NCBI GenBank assembly: GCA_964500515.1
Contig: CAZCNE010000005.1
Span: forward strand, 1-64,000
DNA: 64,000 nt
Direction: 5' to 3'
Source: Altimarinus sp964500515
GTDB lineage: Bacteria > Patescibacteriota > Gracilibacteria > BD1-5 > UBA6164
Within the stretch, counting starts at the first letter, position 1. Each line of letters begins with the position of its first letter. This document shows, in pieces, positions 45,173 to 56,777 of the stretch. The notes under the pieces are model-generated. The model saw nothing but the letters and a program-made list of their open reading frames with translations. It did not search any database and was not told where the DNA came from. Both the position numbers and the translations under genes were made by a program.

Positions 45173-45564
45173 ATGAATAAGATTTCTGAGTTAAGCCTTT
45201 AAAAACTAAGTCAATCGAATTAATTGATTTATTTTCGGATAATATAAAAAATTTAGAAAATACAAAAAATTACCAAAAATTAAGAAAAGAAATATTTGAA
45301 ATATTGTGAAAAAAAGATATTGATAAGTTATTAGATGTTTTATTATATTTAACATATATAAAAGTAAATAATAACAAAAAATACAATAAATTAGCAATTA
45401 AATTATCTATGGAGTGTGTTATTCAACTTATAAAGATAAAAAATCTTGAAGAAAGCACAATTTTAAGGATTGAAGAGATACTCTTAAATGAAAATATTGA
45501 CCCAGAAATATATTTAACTGATAATTATAAAGAAAGTATAGAAACTTTACTTAATTATGAGTAA
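45173..45564 (+). pseudogene. Helical hypothetical protein with an N-terminal frameshift
   Basis: ATG 45173 opens NKISEL but stops at TAA after nine codons. A continuous 121-codon frame (KPLKTKSIELIDLFSDNI... to TAA 45562) runs in another frame and has no ATG, GTG or TTG near its beginning, so the two pieces are best joined by a one-base loss near 45190. All-helical, no known family. It may be decayed or the indel may be a sequence error. Confidence 0.55.
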
Positions 45565-45648
45565 TGTTTTTTATTTATATATATTCAACTTGATTTGTTA
45601 AGAAACTAAACTATAATAAATTTAGTTTTATTTTTATTATAATTTTTA

Positions 45649-47856
45649 ATGGCAAGAAGAAGAAAAACATCAATAGTTTCAAATAAAATGAAAGTTCCGC
45701 CAGAATTAAATAAAATAATTTTTTGAATTATTTTTTTAGTTTTATGAGCCGCTACACTTTTTGCAGATACAAGCTCAAGTTTTTGAAATTTTTTAACATA
45801 TTGGCTATCTCAAAGTTTTTGATCATATTTTAAAATTATTGTTTCTCCAGCTTTTTTACTTTTTGCATTTTTACTTTTTAAAAATTGAATAAACTTTCAT
45901 TTTAATTTGTATAGATTATTTTGATTTGTATTTTATTTTTCTTCAGCTTGTACACTTATTTGATATATTAATCCAAATTATTTAGCTTATTTTAATTTAT
46001 ATGGTTTTTTAGTTTGATATTTATGAAAAGAAACTACTTTACTTTTAGCATTGGTGTTATTTGTAGTTTCACTTATAATACTTTTTAGATTTTCACCGAA
46101 AAAATTTGTAAAAAAAGCAATTTCTTTATGACCAAATTTATCAAGTATAAAAGATAGTTTGATAAAAGATTCTTCAGTTGATATAAAAGAAATAAAAGAA
46201 GAAAAAAAATCAAAAAAAGACGAGGAGTTAGAAAAAAAGAAAAAAGAACTTGAAGAAGCTCTAGCTTTACTTAAAAAGGAAAAAGAAGAGTTGAAACAAA
46301 ACCAACAAAAAATTCCTCTTGAAAAAATATTTCCTAAAAAAATTGAAATAAAAAAACTTGAAAAAAGTTCTTCTGTAAAAGATTTTTTTACTTGAAAAAA
46401 AGAAGATGATAAAGAATTTAGGGAACCAAATTTTTGAAATTGGACTTTGCCAAGTTTGTCTTTACTTGATGATAGATGATGAGAAATAAAAATTGACGAA
46501 AATGAAGTAAAAAGGAAACAATTAGAAATAGAAGATAAATTACTTCAATTTAAAATCGAGGTTGATATGGAATGATATAAGGTTTGACCAACTGTTACCC
46601 AATATAGATTAAAACCAGCAGAATGAGTTAAACTTCAAAAAATTGAAAATTTAAAAAAGGATTTAACTCTTGCTCTACAAGCAAAAAGTATAAGAATTCA
46701 AGCACCAATTCCTTGACTTGGAGTTGTGTGAATAGAAACTCCAAATTCAGAAAGAAGTATAGTTTGATTAAAAGAAGTTTTGGCTAGTACAGTTTTTAAT
46801 AGATCGAAATACACCATTCCTTTAGCTGTCTGAAAAGATGTAAATGATGATATCGTTGTTTGAGATCTTACAAATATGCCACACTTACTTGTAGCGTGAC
46901 AAACAGCAAGTTGAAAATCTGTTTGAGTTAATTGATTTATTTTAAGTATGTTGTATAAATTTTGACCAAAAGATTTAAAATTTATTATGATTGATCCTAA
47001 AAGAGTTGAATTATCAATTTATAATGGGATTCCTCATCTTTTAACTCCAGTTATAGTTAATCCTGAAAAAGCTTTAAATGCCTTAAAGCGGTGAGTTGCA
47101 GAAATGCAAAAAAGATATGATTTGGCAACTTCTGTAAGCGCAAAAAATATAAAAGAATATAACAAAAAGGTTGATTCAGATAAAAAATGGTCTTATATTG
47201 TTATAATAATTGATGAATTGGCTGATCTTATGATGAGTTGATTAAAAAAGGAAGTTGAATGATGTATAGCTCGTATAGCTCAAATGTGAAGAGCTGCTTG
47301 AATCCATTTGATCGTAGCTACGCAAAGACCATCAGTTGATGTTATCACATGATTAATCAAAGCAAATATTCCTACTCGTATAGCTTTTACAGTTACTTCA
47401 CAAGTTGATTCAAGAACTATACTTGATAGAGCTTGAGCAGAAGATTTACTTGGAAAATGAGATATGCTTTTCAGTCCAACTTGAACTTTGGAGCCTTTTA
47501 GAGTACAAGGAGTTTTTGTTGATACTGATGAAATAGAAACAGTTGTAAATCAAATAAAACTGACTATTGATCCAGATGTTATAGAAAATATGTATGATCC
47601 AAGTATAGTAAACTGAAAATCAAATTTAGAATGAAGTATAATGGAAAAATACGAATGAGATCAAGATGAAGATCCAGAATTAGTAGAAAAAGCAATATTA
47701 GTTGTAAAAGAAGCTCGTAAATGATCAACTTCATTAATTCAGAGAAAACTTTGACTTTGATATGCTAGAGCAGCAAAAATACTTGATATACTTGAAGAAC
47801 TTTGAGTTGTTTGACCAAGTAATTGAAGTAAACCAAGAGAAGTTTATGTAGAATAA
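45649..47856 (+). CDS. ftsK: DNA translocase FtsK/SpoIIIE
   Basis: FtsK pumps chromosomal DNA through the division septum. The 735-residue protein has four hydrophobic helices in residues 20-160, a Lys/Glu coiled linker (about 170-245), the RecA-like motor with Walker A GQTASGKSVGVN near 417, Walker B IVIIIDELADLMM near 525 and AARIHL/RPSVDVITG-type sensor motifs near 560. A C-terminal winged-helix gamma domain occupies 675-735 (STSLIQRKLGLGYARAAKI), the part that reads KOPS-like sites. Confidence 0.97.
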
Positions 47857-48061
47857 AAAAATATTTACAATAATTTTTTTATATTTAAATATCATCCTTT
47901 TTAGACTGAAATAAAAATCCTGAATTTTTTATTTATATTATTTCTAGATAAAAATAATGTATTTTTTGATGAAAAGTAATGATAAGCTTAGTTGCTAAAA
48001 CTTAATTATAACTGAATCAAATACAAAAGATAAAATTACTTATTAACTTAATAAATTAAAT
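47857..48061. other. 205-bp intergenic gap
   Basis: AT-rich spacer between ftsK and the MazG-like gene. No convincing ORF, RNA gene or strong hairpin was seen. Confidence 0.45.
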
Positions 48062-48484
48062 ATGCAAGAAACTTTTAGAAAACTCGTAGAGCTTTCAGAT
48101 TTTTGGATAGAAAGGTTTGAAGAAGATGCAAGATGTGAGAATCCATTATATTGTGATTTTTATAAATGATGGGAAACCTATTTTAATTGAATTTATGATG
48201 AATTAAGTGAGGTTAAAGAAGAAATTAAATTAGATAATTCTGTTTATCTTGAAGACGAACTTTGAGATATTTTTTGGGATTATTTATGTTTACTTCAATC
48301 TTTGCAAAAAAGATGATATATAAAAGATGTGAAAAATGTTTTTGAAAGATCTCATAAAAAATTAAATGAAAGAATCGAGGCTAGAAAAAATGAAGAAAAA
48401 TATGCTTATTCTACATGGCAAAAAGTAAAAGCAAAACAAAAAAAAGAATTACTTGATGAGCATAATTCTTTGTATGGGAAATAA
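48062..48484 (+). CDS. MazG-like NTP pyrophosphohydrolase
   Basis: MazG-type all-alpha NTP pyrophosphatases hydrolyse (d)NTPs, often as housecleaning enzymes. The 140-residue protein has the metal-binding ELSEVKEEI near residue 48 and EDELGDIFWDYLCLLQSL near 65, followed by FERSHKKLNERI near 100, the usual K-x-x-RR/RI end of the fold. Single-domain length. Substrate not predictable. Confidence 0.85.
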
Positions 48485-48558
48485 TATGACTCAAATATTT
48501 TAAATCTTGATTAAGGGATTTTTATAAGTAAAATTATATTTATATTTAAATTTTAACT

Positions 48559-49137
48559 GTGGATAAATCTAAATTTTCATCGATTATTGCTTGAAGTTTA
48601 CTTTTTTGAATAACTGCTTGAACAAATGTTTTGAGTACAAAATAAGAGAAAATAGTTGATGATGTAAAAAAAGAAAATTCAATTGTTATAAACAATAAAA
48701 ATGAAGCTCCAAATGAAAAGGAAAATCAAATTAATGAATAAAGAAAAAATTTAGTAAATGAAATTATTAGAATTATTTCACAAAATAAAGATTATATTAA
48801 ATATAATAAAAATATCAGAATTTTTGATCCAAGTCTTTGAAATGTAAAATTTGATGTTGAATTTATAGTTAAATGAATTAAATATAAATTATTGCTTATC
48901 GAATGGAATAAATTAAATAATACTATTGATAGTAAAAATTTTTTAAGAGTTTATTTTGGAGAAGATTTTTTTGATATTAGTTATGAAATTTGAGAAATTT
49001 TAAATTATTTTTTAAATTTATGAGGAGTGGAGTCTGATTTTTTTACAAATCTTTCTAATAATAGTCCTCAAATTAAAGAACAAAATCTAATTGATAAATA
49101 TTTGAAAAACATAAATGAATCTTTGAAAAGTAATTAG
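48559..49137 (+). pseudogene. Decayed exported protein with two in-frame TAA stops
   Basis: From GTG 48559 one frame runs to TAG 49135 with an apparent signal sequence (SIIAGSLLFGITAGTNVLS), broken by TAA at 48643 and 48739 but otherwise coherent (NLVNEIIRIIS, VEFIVKGIKYKLLLIEW, FFDISYEIGEIL). No start codons follow the internal stops. No family recognised. The N-terminal style matches the next broken gene, suggesting paralogs. Confidence 0.6.
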
Positions 49138-49209
49138 ATTAAAACAAAATAATTGACAAATATACTATTATATATAAAATTTAATTTTTAAATTAATATT
49201 TTTTATACT

Positions 49210-49769
49210 ATGAGTATAAAAAAAAATCTAGATTTATTACTTTTAAATAAAAATTATTATAAAAATATGAATAAATGAAAAGCTGTTAATTATGCAGCAT
49301 CCTTATTTTGAGCCGTTTGATTAACATTAACTCCAGCTTGTGCAATAATCAATTTAATACAAAAAGTTCTGTTGAATCTGTTTTAGAAAAAGATAATATT
49401 GAATTAATCAAACAAAATGATGATGATATTGTGAGAGTAAATCAAGTTAATGAAATTATTACTTTTATGGAGAATTCTCCAGAAACAAATTTTTCAGTTT
49501 CATGAGTAAAGATTACTTTTGGTAAATATTTTGTTATGCTTCGATAAGATTGATTTTTTATTGTTATTGATAAAGATGATGGTTCATTTGTAATTAATGA
49601 ATTTTGAAAAATTACTGAAACAGTTATAGGTTTTTGAGAAAAAAATTGACCAAAAGTATTTCGTAATATTGAAAATAATAAGATTAATAATACATTAACA
49701 GAAAAAAAATCTAAAAGATATGTTAATTATATTTTAGATGAAATAATAAATCACATTAAAAATTTATAA
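49210..49769 (+). pseudogene. Decayed exported protein with a frameshift and an in-frame TAA
   Basis: ATG 49210 opens a signal-like N-terminus (AASLFGAVGLTLTPACA). Homology-like coding then continues in another frame from about 49345 (NTKSSVESVLEKDNIEL ... NYILDEIINHIKNL), interrupted by TAA at 49545, and ends at TAA 49767. TPAC could be a lipobox. Function unknown. Confidence 0.6.
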
Positions 49770-49815
49770 AATTATACTAAAAATAGTGAAAGGATTTATA
49801 TTAATTAATATTTTT

Positions 49816-50484
49816 TTACCTTAAATCCAAAGTTCAATCTTTTTCCAAAACTTCTTCTAATTCTTCTTTGTTACTCAAATTTTTTCTTATTCAATTATGG
49901 CTTATATATTCGTTTACTACTCAAGTAAGAGCTTCTAAAACTAACTCAAATTTATCTTTTTCTATTTTATTTTCAATTCATTTAGCTTTTTCTTCTTTCA
50001 TTTTTTGGATTTCCTCAAGTGCTTCAAAAGGAATTTTTGCTTCATTTAATGTAACTGTTTCTTCTCACATTTTATGAATTTTTAAAGTTCATTTTGATAA
50101 TAATTTATCAATTATTCATTTTTGTACAACTTCAATTCATTCAATGCTTTCAAAATCAACAGTATTTACTTTTATATGAAACAAAGCCCACTTAAAATCT
50201 ATAACGCTTACATTTGTAATTATCCAAGCATCATTATACCGATTAAAAATATCATAGATAATTTTTATATATACTAAAATTAAATAAATTTCCAAAAACT
50301 TAAATGAAATTAAGCTTTGAAGTCTAACTGATTCATAGTAAAAAAGTAGTGGAATAAGTACAAATAAAACCAAAGTTAATATTAATTTATTTAATATAAC
50401 TATAAAATGTTCATGAACTATGTATTTAACTTCACTTCATTCAGTTATATATTTTGAGAAAAATATTTGTTCGTATTTATTCAA
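49816..50484 (-). CDS. Membrane protein with bacterial PH-like domain
   Basis: The 222-residue product starts at TTG 50484 (no ATG in frame) with a short cytoplasmic N-terminus, two hydrophobic helices (about 35-53 and 63-82), then a segment AWIITNVSVIDFKWALFHIKVNTVDFESIEGIEV typical of the bPH2 (YdbS/YdbT-like) domain, and a charged coiled C-terminal tail. Such proteins are membrane-associated and functionally uncharacterised. Confidence 0.72.
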
Positions 50485-50552
50485 TTTATTTTAATTAATT
50501 AATTAAAAAATTAACAAATTAAAAAATTTATAATCTGTTAATTTGTAATTTG

Positions 50553-51350
50553 TTAATTTTCAATTTTTAATTCTACAGGACAATGATCACTTCACATTAT
50601 TTCTGTTAAATAAGTTACTTCTTGATTTTTATCAAAAAAATCTTTATTTACTATAAAATAATCTAATCTCCATCATACATTACGAGGTCTAGCTCAAGCT
50701 CTGTAACTCCACCAGCTATAAATATCAGTTTTATCTGGATTTTTTTCTCTCCAAATTTCTATATATCAATTATCCAAAAATTCTGTAATTTTTGCTCTTT
50801 CAATAGGTAAAAATCAAATAGAATTTTCATTTTCTTTAGGACGAGCTATATCTATTTCAGTATGACAAATATTGAAATCTCAAGTTATTATAATTTGTTT
50901 TCATTCTTTAACTCTTGTATTTAAATAATTTATCATATGATCATAAAAATCTAATTTAAAACTTAACATTTCAGTTCAATCAGATCTTGTTCAACCATTT
51001 GGAAAATAACAGTTTACCAATACTATATGTTTTTTATTTAAATAAAATTCAATTTCAGTTATTCTACCATCAGAATTTAATTTTTCGTATTCATCAAAAT
51101 CATTTTTTATATCAATTACATCTAAATTTTCTTTATAAAAAATTGCAGTTCAAGCATATCAAGCTTTGTCTCAATTATGCCAAATATATTTATATCAAGG
51201 AATTTTTCCTACATCTTTTAAAAATTGATCTTCAAATGCTTTTGTTTCTTGTATACAAAAAATATCTGCTTGACTATTTAAAACAAATTCTTTGAATCAT
51301 TTTTTAGCTACAGCTCTTATACCATTTACATTCCAAGTTATTATTTTCAT
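50553..51350 (-). CDS. xth: Exodeoxyribonuclease III (AP endonuclease)
   Basis: XthA/ExoIII incises abasic sites in base-excision repair. The 265-residue protein has the endonuclease/exonuclease/phosphatase motifs ITWNVNGIRA at 3-12, IFCIQETKA near 35, YFPNG near 105, GDFNICHTEID near 150, RLDYFIV near 225 and SDHCPVEL at the C-terminus. Full length and all catalytic residues present. Confidence 0.97.
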
Positions 51351-51360
51351 AAATTATTTT

Positions 51361-51879
51361 TTAATTATATTTCTTATACCAAATCATAAGTTCATCAAAA
51401 ATTTTATCGTCAAATCAATTTGGTTTATATTTTAAAATTGCTTTTATATTTTGTATTCAACGATTTATTAGTTCTTTATTTTCTTCGATTTGTGTATACC
51501 ATTTAAAACTATCAATTAAATCTGCACATTTTATTATAATTGCATCATTTCAATGCAAACAAGTTCTTTTTATTAAATCATCAATTCTTTTTTTAGAATC
51601 TTTTATAGAATCATTTTTACTATTAGCAATAATAAGTTCATAAATCTCCTTAGAAAATTCGTTTAATATCTCATTTTTAGAAATTTTAGTAAATTCGATT
51701 ATATCATGTAAAAATCAAGCAATAACAATGTCTTTTTTATATCAATTTTCATATAAATATGTCCCAACTCTTATAGAATGAAAAAGTCTAAATTTTTTGT
51801 CTTTTAAGCTTGATTTTTGAAAATATTTACTTATCAAACGGATTGCTTTTCCAGCTTCTAAATTAATTAATTTTTGCAT
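51361..51879 (-). CDS. HD-domain phosphohydrolase
   Basis: The 172-residue protein resembles the (p)ppGpp hydrolase HD domain: HSIRVGTYL near residue 30, GFLHDIIE near 52 with the HD pair, and KCADLIDSF near 125 with the distal Asp. Stand-alone HD proteins of this size include MESH1-like ppGpp hydrolases, but substrate cannot be assigned from sequence. It starts right after a terminator, so has its own promoter. Confidence 0.8.
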
Positions 51880-51883
51880 ATAA

Positions 51884-51918
51884 AAAAATTAGTAATTTCA
51901 TTGTATTTTGAAATTACT
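51884..51918 (-). terminator. Intrinsic terminator of the 100-residue protein gene
   Basis: On the minus strand AGTAATTTCA (51918-51909) pairs with TGAAATTACT (51900-51891), followed by AATTTTTTTA. It separates this gene from the HD-domain gene. Confidence 0.82.
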
Positions 51919-51935
51919 AAAAGTCTAGTTATTTT

Positions 51936-52238
51936 TTAATAAGCATAGTCTAATAATGCTATTTTTGACTTTCTAGTTGTGTCTGATACTAACTTTTCTA
52001 TCTTCTTTTTTCAGTTTTTGTCTGAGTCAAAATAATATCACAAAACTTTGTAATCAAATCTTTTATATAATCTATTTTCGCTTAAAAAATTTTTTAATGT
52101 ATTTTCTGCAATTTTGTCCAATTCTTCTTGAGTTGAATATTTATCTATTTCAGGTAAAGATAAATAATATTTTTGTCCATCTCCTGAAATTAAATAAATA
52201 ACAAGTGTATCAGTGTTTTTGGTTTTCAATGTTTCCAT
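51936..52238 (-). CDS. Small hypothetical protein
   Basis: The 100-residue soluble product (TLVIYLISGDGQKYYLSLPEID early on, Lys-rich end SDTTRKSKIALLDYAY) matches no family I recognise. It has no signal peptide and is divergent from grpE. A strong terminator follows. Confidence 0.68.
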
Positions 52239-52382
52239 AGTATTTTATTAAAAAATAATTTAATTTATTATAGATAATAAATTATAAAAAGCAAGAAAAA
52301 TATTAAAACATTATTTTTCTTGATAATTTTTTTTTTGTAAGTATATTATCATAAATATAAAACTAAAATTTAAATAATTGAT

Positions 52383-52931
52383 ATGAAAGACAAAAAACAA
52401 AAAAAGAAAAGAATTGATGTTGAAAACATCGAAAATATTGAAAATATTGAAAATATTTCACCTAAAGAAAATGATTCTAAATTAGATAAAACTTCAAATA
52501 ATAAATTAAATGAAATTTCTAAACTTAAAGATATTCTAGCAAGAACACAAGCTGATTATGCAAACTTTAAAACTAGAGTTGAAAGAGATAGGGAAGATAT
52601 GATATACTATCTAAAAGCTGATATATTTAAAAAAATTCTTCCTATAATTGATGATATAGAAAGAATAATTTCTCAAACGCCTGAACCTCAAAGAGATAAC
52701 TGAGTTTATGAATGAGTTTTATCTATACAAAAAAAATTAATTGATGATTTAGAAAAACAATGAGTAAAATGTTTTGATTCTATTTGAAGCGAAATTGATC
52801 CAAATAAACATGAAGTTATGACCCAATTACCTTGAAAAGATTGAATAATTTTAGAAGAATTTGAAAAATGATATTTGCTTTGAGATAAGATTTTGAGAGT
52901 TGCCAAAGTTATAGTTTGACAATGAGATTAA
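52383..52931 (+). CDS. grpE: GrpE nucleotide exchange factor
   Basis: GrpE releases ADP from DnaK. The 182-residue protein has the long N-terminal helix (KLKDILARTQADYANFK near 52-70, then RDREDMIYYLKADIFKKILPIIDDIERI) and the C-terminal beta domain VMTQLPGKDGIILEEFEKGYLLGDKILRVAKVIVG, all canonical. The N-terminus contains a 9-bp in-frame tandem repeat (52421-52456, four copies) giving ENI ENI ENI ENI. dnaK and dnaJ are not in the window. Confidence 0.96.
52421..52456 (+). repeat. 9-bp in-frame tandem repeat in grpE
   Basis: Four copies of GAAAATATT (first copy GAAAACATC) encode Glu-Asn-Ile units in the disordered N-terminus. Length changes would keep the frame. Confidence 0.9.
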
Positions 52932-52946
52932 TATATAATTTTTAAT

Positions 52947-53984
52947 ATGCAAAAAAGAGTATTATATGCTATAAGTTCTATGTGATTATGAAATGCTTCT
53001 AGAAGTTTGGTTATTATAAATGAACTACTAAAAAAAGATGTTTATATAAAAATTATATCTTTTTGAAATGCTTTAAGTTTTTTGAAAGAAGAATTAAAAG
53101 ATTATTCAAATATCGAATTTGAAGAAATGGAAGATTATCCGATTTTGGAAAAATGATCTTGAATCATGACATATTTAAGTTTTATGTCATATATAATAAA
53201 AGTAAAATCAATTGTAAAAAAAGAAAGAAAATATATGGAAATTAATTATAAAAAATATGATTACATATATTCAGATTGAAGATATTGATTTTATTATGAA
53301 AGGATTCCAAGTTATTTGATTGAACACAGAATTTCACTTATATTACCTACTTGATTATGAATTTTTCAAAATATTATAGATAATTTTAATTATAAATATT
53401 TTAAAAATTTTGATACAATAATGATTCCTGATTTTTCAGATCAAAAAAATAATTTATCTTGAAAAATGTCTCACAATAAAATTGTTGAAAAATTAAAACA
53501 TCGTTATGTTTGACCTTTAAGTTCATACAAAAAACTTGATGTAAAAGAAAATATAGATTATTTATTTTTGATTAGCTGAGATGCTGATGAACATAAAACT
53601 TCTTTTACAAAATTATTAATAGAAGAATCAAAAAAATTAAAATGAAAAAAGATTTTTTTAGTTTGAGAAGCATCAAAATATGAAGAAAAAGATTTATGAA
53701 ATAATACAAAAATTTACTCGCATATTCCTTGAGAAAAAAGAAATGAAATTTTTAATAAAGCAAAAATAATAATTTCTAGAGCTTGATATACAACAATTAT
53801 GGATATCATTAATCTAAAGAAAAAAGCTATACTTTTACCTTTGAGTCACAAAGCAGAACAAGTTTATCTTGCAAAATATCTATGAGATAAATGACTTTTT
53901 ATTATATGAAAAGATGATAAAAAACTTGATTTACAAAAACTAATTTTAGAATTAGAAAATTGCAAAACTTGTGAATTTAAATAA
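52947..53984 (+). CDS. GT-B glycosyltransferase (MurG-like family)
   Basis: The 345-residue protein opens RVLYAISSMGLGNASRS, the Gly-rich acceptor loop of GT28/UDP-sugar transferases, and has a C-terminal donor domain with IISRAGYTTIMDIINLKKKAILLPL and AEQVYLAKYL near 275-305, the usual nucleotide-sugar site. Donor and acceptor unknown. It begins a tight set with a GT4 enzyme (5 bp away) and a DedA protein (overlapping), suggesting a glycolipid or membrane-glycan pathway. Confidence 0.85.
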
Positions 53985-53989
53985 TATAA

Positions 53990-55018
53990 ATGAAAAAATT
54001 ATTAATTTTTACTGATACTGTTTCAAGTCAAATAAATTGAGTAAATACAAGTATTAAAGAATTAAAAAAAAATCTTGAAAAAAATATAGAACTTACAATT
54101 ATTTCTTCAGATGATTTTTTAAATGTGCCTCTTATTTGATATAAAGAAATAAAACTTTCTATTTTAATTCCAACAAAAATAGAAAAGTATATAAAATCTA
54201 TAAAACCTGATTTTATTCATATAGCAACTGAGTGACCAATATGAGTTTTTGCAGTATATATATGTAAAAAACTCAAAATTTCATATACAACAAGTTTTCA
54301 TTCAAAATATCCTGAGTATGTAAATTTAAGAATTTCTTTGATTAAAAAATGATATGTTCATAAATATCTTCATTATATTCATGATTCATCTGAAAAGATT
54401 TTTATATCAAATTCTTGAATGTTGAATTATTTAGAAAAAAATTCTTATAAAAATATCAAAATAATTCCTTTTTGAATTGATCATTCTTTGTTTTATCCTT
54501 GAGAAAAAAAGTTTTTTTTAGATGATAAAAAGGTAAAACTTTTATTTGTTTGAAGAATTGCTATAGAAAAAAATATAGAAGCATTTTTAAAAATTTCATA
54601 TAAATACACAAAAATTATTGTATGAGATTGACCAGATAAAGAAAAATTGGAAAAAAAATATATAAAAACAAAATTTTTATGATATAAAAAATGAATTGAA
54701 TTAGCTGATATTTATAGAAGTGTTGATGTTTTTGTTTTCCCTTCTTTAACTGATACTTTGTGACTTGTAAATCTTGAAGCATTTGCTTGTTGAAAGCCAA
54801 TACTTGCTTATAATATAGATTCTATGAAATCTATTGTAGAAAATTGAAAAAATTGAATTTTGGTTGATTTAGATAAATCTTTGGAAACTTGAATAAAAGG
54901 CGCTATGAATTTAAATTTAACAGACATAACAAAAGATATAAAAAATTATAACTGGAAAAATTATGCTCTTAGATTTATGGAAGAGCAAGTACAAATAAAT
55001 AAAAACACATGGAATTAA
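53990..55018 (+). CDS. Family 4 glycosyltransferase
   Basis: The 342-residue protein resembles GT4 diacylglycerol or phosphatidylinositol glycosyltransferases: DTVSSQINGVNTSIKELKK at residues 8-26, HIATEGPIGVFA near 80, LLFVGRIAIEKNIEAFLK near 185, and the E-x7-E motif in VFPSLTDTLGLVNLEAFACGKPI near 245-267. It probably glycosylates a lipid in the inner leaflet. The next gene's ATG overlaps its last codons by 10 bp. Confidence 0.9.
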
Positions 55019-55653
55019 CTTCATTAATTAATCCTGAAACTATAACAAAATTGAAAGCATGATGATATATAATTATGTTTTTATTGATGGTTATAGAATG
55101 ACCTATAATTACTTTTATGTGAGCTTTTTTAGCTTCTATTTGAGTTTTTAATATATATTTTGTTACTATATTATGATGGCTAGCAGATATTACAGGTGAT
55201 ATAATATTTTATATTTCCTGAAGATTTTGAATAGATTTATTTAATAAAATATTTTGAAAAAAAGAAAATAAAAACATTTCAAATTCAAACAATATAAAAT
55301 TTTTTCAAAAATTAGATGAAATGATCAAAAAAAGTTTGTTTAAATCTTTAGTTATTGCAAAATTTACACCTTATTTACAGCCAATCCTTTTAACTTATTT
55401 ATGAAAAACTAAAGTAGATTTAAAAAAGTATATTTTTTACTCAATGATATTGTCCGTGCTTATTCCATGACTTGCTTCGTTTTCATGATTTCATATTTGA
55501 CAAATCCAAAAATATATTGATTGAAAATCTTCTTATGAAATAATTATAATTTCTATTTTTATAATTATTTTAATTTCAGTTATTGTGTATTTATACTTAA
55601 AATTTCAAAAACCAACAAAAGACTTAAAAAAATATATTTCAAATAAAAATTAG
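55009..55653 (+). CDS. DedA/VTT family membrane protein
   Basis: DedA proteins are membrane scramblase-like proteins linked to lipid carrier recycling. The 214-residue protein has several hydrophobic helices with the family pattern IEGPIITFMGAFLAS near residue 32, LADITGDIIFYISGRFG near 60 and KFTPYLQPILLTYLGKTKVDLKKY in the middle (the usual 'r-x-x-P-x-x' segment). Its start overlaps the GT4 gene, and its stop overlaps the convergent glycosyltransferase by 4 bp. Confidence 0.87.
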
Positions 55654-56657
55654 TTTGCTAAAATTTCTTTATATATTTCAATCAATTCATTAACTTTATT
55701 ATTACTATCAAATTTCTGAGATATTTTTTTTGAGTTAATTATTGCTTTTTCATAAAAACCTTTATTTTCTTTTAAATTCTTAATTATTTCAATAAACTCA
55801 TTTTTATTTTTTCAAAAAAGACTTAATCAGGAAAAAGTATCTTCGTATTCTTTTATGTCTCTAAGTATAATCGGAAGAGATGATCAAGATGCTTCTAAAA
55901 CAGCCATAGGATGATTTTCTTGATCAGATGGTAAGAAAAAAACATTTGCTATAGCATAATAATCTTTTACCTCATCAAGAGAAATAACTCAAGTTATTTG
56001 CATATTTTTTGGTATGGAATTAATTAATTTTTTCATTTTTTTATATTGAGCTCATAAATTTTTGAAAGGAATTCATCATATCCAGATAAATTTTATTTGA
56101 GGAAGAGATTTTGCTACTTCAATAAATGTATCAAATCTTTTTCTTGGCTGAATTTGTCAATTTCAAATAACAATAAAATCATTTTTTTTATAATTATAAA
56201 AATTTCTAATACTTTTTTTTTCATCTTCAGAAAAATAATACTTAGACATATCAATTGAATTATAAAATGTTTTTACATTTTTAATTTTTAAATCAGATTC
56301 TAATGAAATTTTTACATTTCTTGAGCAAGCGAGAACCATATCTGCTTTTTTATAAAAAATTTTTAACCGATATTTTGCTAAAGGTAACCAGTATTTTGCT
56401 CATTTGATTGACCCTATAAAACTTTCAGGAATAACATGTGCTGAAACAACTTTTTTTCATCAAGAAAAAAATAGCTTTATAAATGAATATGGTCAAACAG
56501 TATGAATATGAATTATATTAGCTTTATTTTTTCAATTTTTCTCTAATTTAATTTCAGATTTTTTTTCTAAAGCATTTAATAATTCAACAAATGCTGTATG
56601 AACTCAATGTCATTTTATAGTAAATTCACTTTCAGAAATCATATTTACTTTTATCAT
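55650..56657 (-). CDS. Family 4 glycosyltransferase
   Basis: The 335-residue GT4 protein has IIHIHTVGPYSF near 53, VVSAHVIPESF near 75, VIGNGQIQPRKRFDTFIEVAK near 165 and the donor-site FFLPSDQENHPMAVLEASGSSLPII near 245. It resembles diacylglycerol glucosyltransferases acting in the membrane. It faces the DedA gene tail to tail. Acceptor unknown. Confidence 0.88.
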
Positions 56658-56777
56658 AATTATTTTTTTTAAATAATTTATAGCACTTTTCAAAATTTTA
56701 CAATACATTTTTCTTTATTTTATTATAATTTAATGATATAATATTACAAATTATTTTAATTTATAATATCAATTTTT

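Noticed and set aside
50500..50560. AATTAACAAATTA...TAATTTGTTAATTTT inverted repeat as a mobile element end
   Set aside because: It is a simple AT palindrome best explained as a terminator-like hairpin after xth on the minus strand; no duplication or transposase is present.
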